In this document: positions 60,873 to 64,000 of the stretch, in pieces
Position numbering within the stretch: the stretch's first letter is position 1
How the letters are laid out: each line of letters opens with the position of its first letter
Source of the DNA: Salvator merianae
Taxonomy: Eukaryota; Chordata; Lepidosauria; Squamata; Teiidae
DNA length: 64,000 bases
Assembly: GCA_003586115.2 (NCBI GenBank)
Contig: QVOM02000034.1
Span: 143,230,693 to 143,294,692, forward strand
Direction of reading: 5' to 3'
The notes under the pieces: model-generated
Told to the model about the DNA's origin: nothing
Databases searched by the model: none
What the model saw: only the letters and a program-made list of their open reading frames with translations
Translations under genes and position numbers: made by a program

Positions 60873-62284
60873 TAAAGGAGAGGAGTCCTTTCTTCTTCAG
60901 TTAAGAGCCAGTGTAAAGAGGTGAATGTTCCAGGTTGCAAAGAACTGAGCCCCCAAAACAACATTTTTCTCTTTTGTGGAAAGGGGAAGACTGCTGTGCC
61001 AGCCACCTTAAGCAGGCACTAGGGGAGACAAGAGACAGATATCTACAAAAGGGCAGGACACTGTGCCATGCCAGGGAACTGTGAATATGGTGTCAGAGAG
61101 AGCGAGAGCAAGTAACAACGTAAGCATTTTTCATTCTTCCCTCTTAACTTTAGCCACAACCCACACATGCTGTTATAAGACTACTATGATACAAGGAAGT
61201 CAGTTGCAAATTAAGGCAAGGGAGTTCAGGAAGTCAGCTGGTGCCCAAAGTGGCAGAATCTATTCAACTGAAGAGCTGACCAAGGAATTGAGCTATGTTA
61301 GCATGCACAGATACGTCAAATAAGGATCAGCACACCTGGATACTCTTTGTACTCCATCCCTCTAAGTATGCTCAAAATCCATTCAGTTGTAACACTTGTC
61401 ATCAGAATCAAGATGACAGGATTAGTGCAAGGTAACCCTGAACCTGAGTAGTAAGCTGAAATTCCCCATATTAAGAATAAAACACCTTGACAGACCTTGC
61501 ACTTTGCCCCTCCCCAGTCTTCCAGAACCAGTCAGTGCTCCTCACATAATTTCACCTAAATTCCAGCAAATTCTGCAGAAGACCTATAAAAGTAGGAATC
61601 TAAAAGTGGGATATTTGGAAAGATTCCCCCTCCATGGTGATTGTTTCCCAAACTTTGCCTGGCTGATAGTAGGCTTCTCTACTATCTCCCCCATAACAGG
61701 ATTGTCCAGTCCTCCTTCTGTATGAATTCGGCAGGACTTTCTAAGAAAACCCATCTTTTACTTTACTTTACTTTAATTTCAATTTCTACTCTGCCCTATA
61801 CTGAAAGGTCCCAGGGCGGCTTACAAAACATACTAAAAACTATTACAATAAAACATAAAAAAATTATAAAACAACATAAAACATACAAAAAGCTTACAAA
61901 TCTATACAGTAAAAATAGTATAAAAACACTATAGAAACATTATAAAAAATATTACATGCCCCCCCACCACAGCCCACCCTCACCCAACGATAACAGCAGT
62001 CAGCAGCAATGAGGGGGCTTCTCAGAGGGTCAAGGCCCATAAGTCTGAGCAAAGAGAAAGGTCTTTACCAGGCACTGAAACCCAAACAGGGATGACGCCT
62101 GGCGAATCTCGGTAGGGAGGCTGTTCCACAACCTGGGGGCAGCCACAGAGGAAGTCCTCCCCCACACTTCCGCAATAATGCAGGGGAAGGGACCACCAAG
62201 AGGGACTCCCCCTGTGACCTCAGCTTGCGGGCAGGCACATATGGGTGGAGGTGCTCCTTTAGGTAGGCAAGGCCCAAACTATTC

Positions 62285-62601
62285 AGAAGAAGAAGAAGAA
62301 GAAGAAGAAGAAGAAGAAGAAGAAGAAGAAGAAGAAGAAGAAGAAGAATTTGGTTTTTATACCCCGTTTTTCTCCGCTGAAGCTGACTCAAAGCAGCTTA
62401 CAAGGTTATTTTTTCGCCTGAAGGCTTACATCTATCTCCCTATTCATCTACTTGCAATTACTTGCTTTCAAACAGCTAGGGTGACTGGAGCTAGAGGCCA
62501 GTAGAGGGCGTTCATCCCCTCTACACGGCAGACAAGGGCCTCGAACTTCGATCCTCCTATTGAAAGATCAGTGCCTTAGCCTTCTGCGCCACTCTGTCTC
62601 C
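62285..62601 (-). mobile_element. tRNA-derived SINE inserted in the LINE
   Basis: The minus strand starts 'ggagacagagtggcgcagaa' with a tRNA-like A-box region (62580-62592). It has a B-box-like 'gttcgaggcc' at 62547-62538, a body ending 'gagaaaaacggggtataaaa', and a (TTC)n tail, seen as (GAA)n on the plus strand. The surrounding LINE sequence is collinear on both sides ('tataaagcc...' then '...tagtttgggccttgcc'), so the SINE arrived later. Confidence 0.85.
62286..62348. repeat. (GAA)n microsatellite, SINE tail
   Basis: About 21 uninterrupted GAA units on the plus strand. This purine/pyrimidine tract forms the tail of the SINE. Confidence 0.97.
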
Positions 62602-64000
62602 AGGCTTTATACGGCTTTATAAACCAAAGTCAACACTTTGAATTAAACCCGGAAACATATTGGAAGCCAGTGAAGACTTTTCAGAACCGGCGAGATATGC
62701 GCATGGCCTGGTTGACCCGACAGCAGATGAGCTGCTGCATTCTGCACCAGCTCCAGTTTCCAGACCGTCTTCAAAGGCAGCCCCATGTAGAGTGTGTTAC
62801 AGTAGTCCAAACAGGTAGTTACCAGGGCTTGTAGAACTGTGGCCAGGCCCCCCACGTCCAAATACGGACGAAGCTGCCGAACCAGTCGGAGCCTCTGGTA
62901 GGCACCCCTGGCCACCGCTGCCACATGTAATTCAAGGGACAGCGATGAATCCAGGAGGACCCCCAGGTCTCAGACCGGTCCCTTAGGGGAAGAACATTCC
63001 CATCCAGCACAGGGTGTCCTGAGATGACTGGAACACGGGGACTCTGAACCCACAGAATTTCAATTTTGTCTGGATTCAGTTGGAGTTTATTGGTCCTCAT
63101 CCAGCCCAACACCGGCCCCAGACAGGAGTCCAGCACAGAGAGTGCCTCACGTGACTCTCCTGGAATCGAGAGGTAGAGCTGGGTGTCATCTGCATATTGA
63201 TGGCACCCAACTCCAAACTCCCAAATGACCTTCCCAAGTGGCTGCATATAGATGTTAAACAGTAGTGGGGACAACACTGAGCGCTGGGGAACCCTACAAG
63301 GGAGTTCCCATGGCTGTGAGCGCTGGCCACCTACCACCTACCACTCTCTGACACCTCCCCCAGAGAAAGGACTCCAGCCACTGCAGGACAGTGCCCCGAA
63401 GGCCCAGCCCCAAAAGTTGGTCCAGGAGGATACCATGGTCGATGGTATCAAACGCAGCTGATAGGTCCAGGAGAACCAACAAGGAGGCATGGCCCCTGTC
63501 CCTCTCCCGAAGTAGGTCATCCATCAGGGTGACCAAGGCAGTCTCTGTGTTGTAGCCCTCCTGAAACCGGATTGAAATGGGTCTAGATAATCAGTATCGT
63601 CCAGGAATGTCTGCAGTTGCCTCCCCACCACTGTCTCCAAGATCTTGCCCAGGAAAGGGACACTAGCTACTGGGCGATAGTTGCCCAGAACTGTGGGATC
63701 GGGGCAAGGCTTCTTAAGGAGGGGGTGGACTACGCCCTCCCCCAGTGACGCGTTGATAATGCTGAAGACCCAATCAGCCATCCCGCCCTGGCTAGATTTA
63801 AGGACATCTGCAGTAAGGACAGGAGTATTTTTCACTTCTGTTTTTTTGAAGTGTTCCGTAAATAGCAGCATCTCCTAACTGAGTCCTCTTTCCTACGTTT
63901 TGTGTGCATGTCCAACGTTAGGATCTCCCCATTCCCTCCTCCTCTTCTCCTGCTTCCCAAAAGCAACCCTGATTATTTTCCATGGTTGATACCTTTAGTA

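Larger units (their letters stand above)
60276..61755 (-). other. NXPH2 intron with two microsatellites
   Basis: A (TATG)n run at 60759-60788 and a (GAT)n run at 60845-60872. Nothing else is recognised. Confidence 0.5.
61756..63900 (-). mobile_element. L2/CR1-type LINE, reverse transcriptase decayed
   Basis: The minus strand encodes, from the right edge leftwards, an ordered non-LTR reverse transcriptase. 'NYRPVASVPFLGKILETVV' is at about 63660. 'LDLSAAFDTIDHGILLDQLL' is at about 63430. 'SVLSPLLFNIYMQPLG' is near 63270, the catalytic 'QYADDTQLYLS' near 63190 and 'RTNKLQLNPDKIE' near 63080. 'DYCNTLYMGLPLKT' is near 62790 and 'PVLKSLHWLPICFRV' near 62650. Frameshifts separate the blocks. The 3' part (62282-61756) ends in a TAAAG-type short tandem tail. 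A SINE interrupts the 3' coding end. The 5' part probably continues beyond the window. The clade label (L2 rather than CR1 proper) is from memory of the LHWLP region. Confidence 0.93.

Noticed and set aside
62065..62504. Frames encoding poly-Leu (minus) and poly-Glu (plus)
   Set aside because: These are translations of the (GAA)n tail of the SINE inserted in the LINE.

Overview
This window is vertebrate nuclear DNA, almost certainly from a squamate reptile (lizard or snake). It is AT-rich with long introns, lacks operons or ribosome binding sites, and is crowded with repeats. It carries BovB/RTE LINE fragments, which entered squamates by horizontal transfer. It also has L2/CR1 LINE tails with short tandem 3' repeats, squamate-type L1 tails, tRNA-derived SINEs, a Tc1-like transposon and many palindromic hAT-type MITEs. 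Species and family cannot be fixed from the sequence.

Only one functional protein-coding segment is visible: the large terminal exon of NXPH2 (neurexophilin 2), minus strand, 22908-23651. It is intact, with a good splice acceptor and a stop codon. Everything above 23651 (over 40 kb) is read as NXPH2 intron 1, because no signal-peptide exon could be found. Everything below 22908 is 3' UTR followed by intergenic sequence.

Layout. 1-22.5 kb: 3' flank with two SINEs, several MITEs, a possible 2-kb hAT-like element with internal duplications, two BovB pieces, CR1, and L2/CR1-type LINE tails. 22.2-23.65 kb: NXPH2 3' UTR and exon 2. 23.7-35 kb: intron with a LINE split by a hAT element that has a perfect 8-bp target duplication, and a second hAT MITE. 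35.17-35.70 kb: a dead processed copy of DYNLT3, itself split by a palindromic MITE. 36.76-38.88 kb: a Tc1-like element with about 200-bp inverted repeats, a dead transposase and two nested insertions. 41-42 kb and 52.9-54.6 kb: two copies of an unclassified terminal-inverted-repeat element, the second carrying an L1 tail. 46.9-49.7 kb: MITEs and a BovB 3' end. 51.84-52.04 kb: a full-length U1 snRNA retropseudogene with poly(A) tail and 14-bp target duplication. 61.8-63.9 kb: an L2/CR1-type LINE on the minus strand with recognisable reverse transcriptase, broken by frameshifts and by a SINE with a (GAA)n tail.

No new multi-gene system was found. The items of most value are the two retropseudogenes, the nested-insertion chronology, the unclassified TIR element family, and several non-repetitive AT-rich blocks that could be conserved regulatory DNA of NXPH2.
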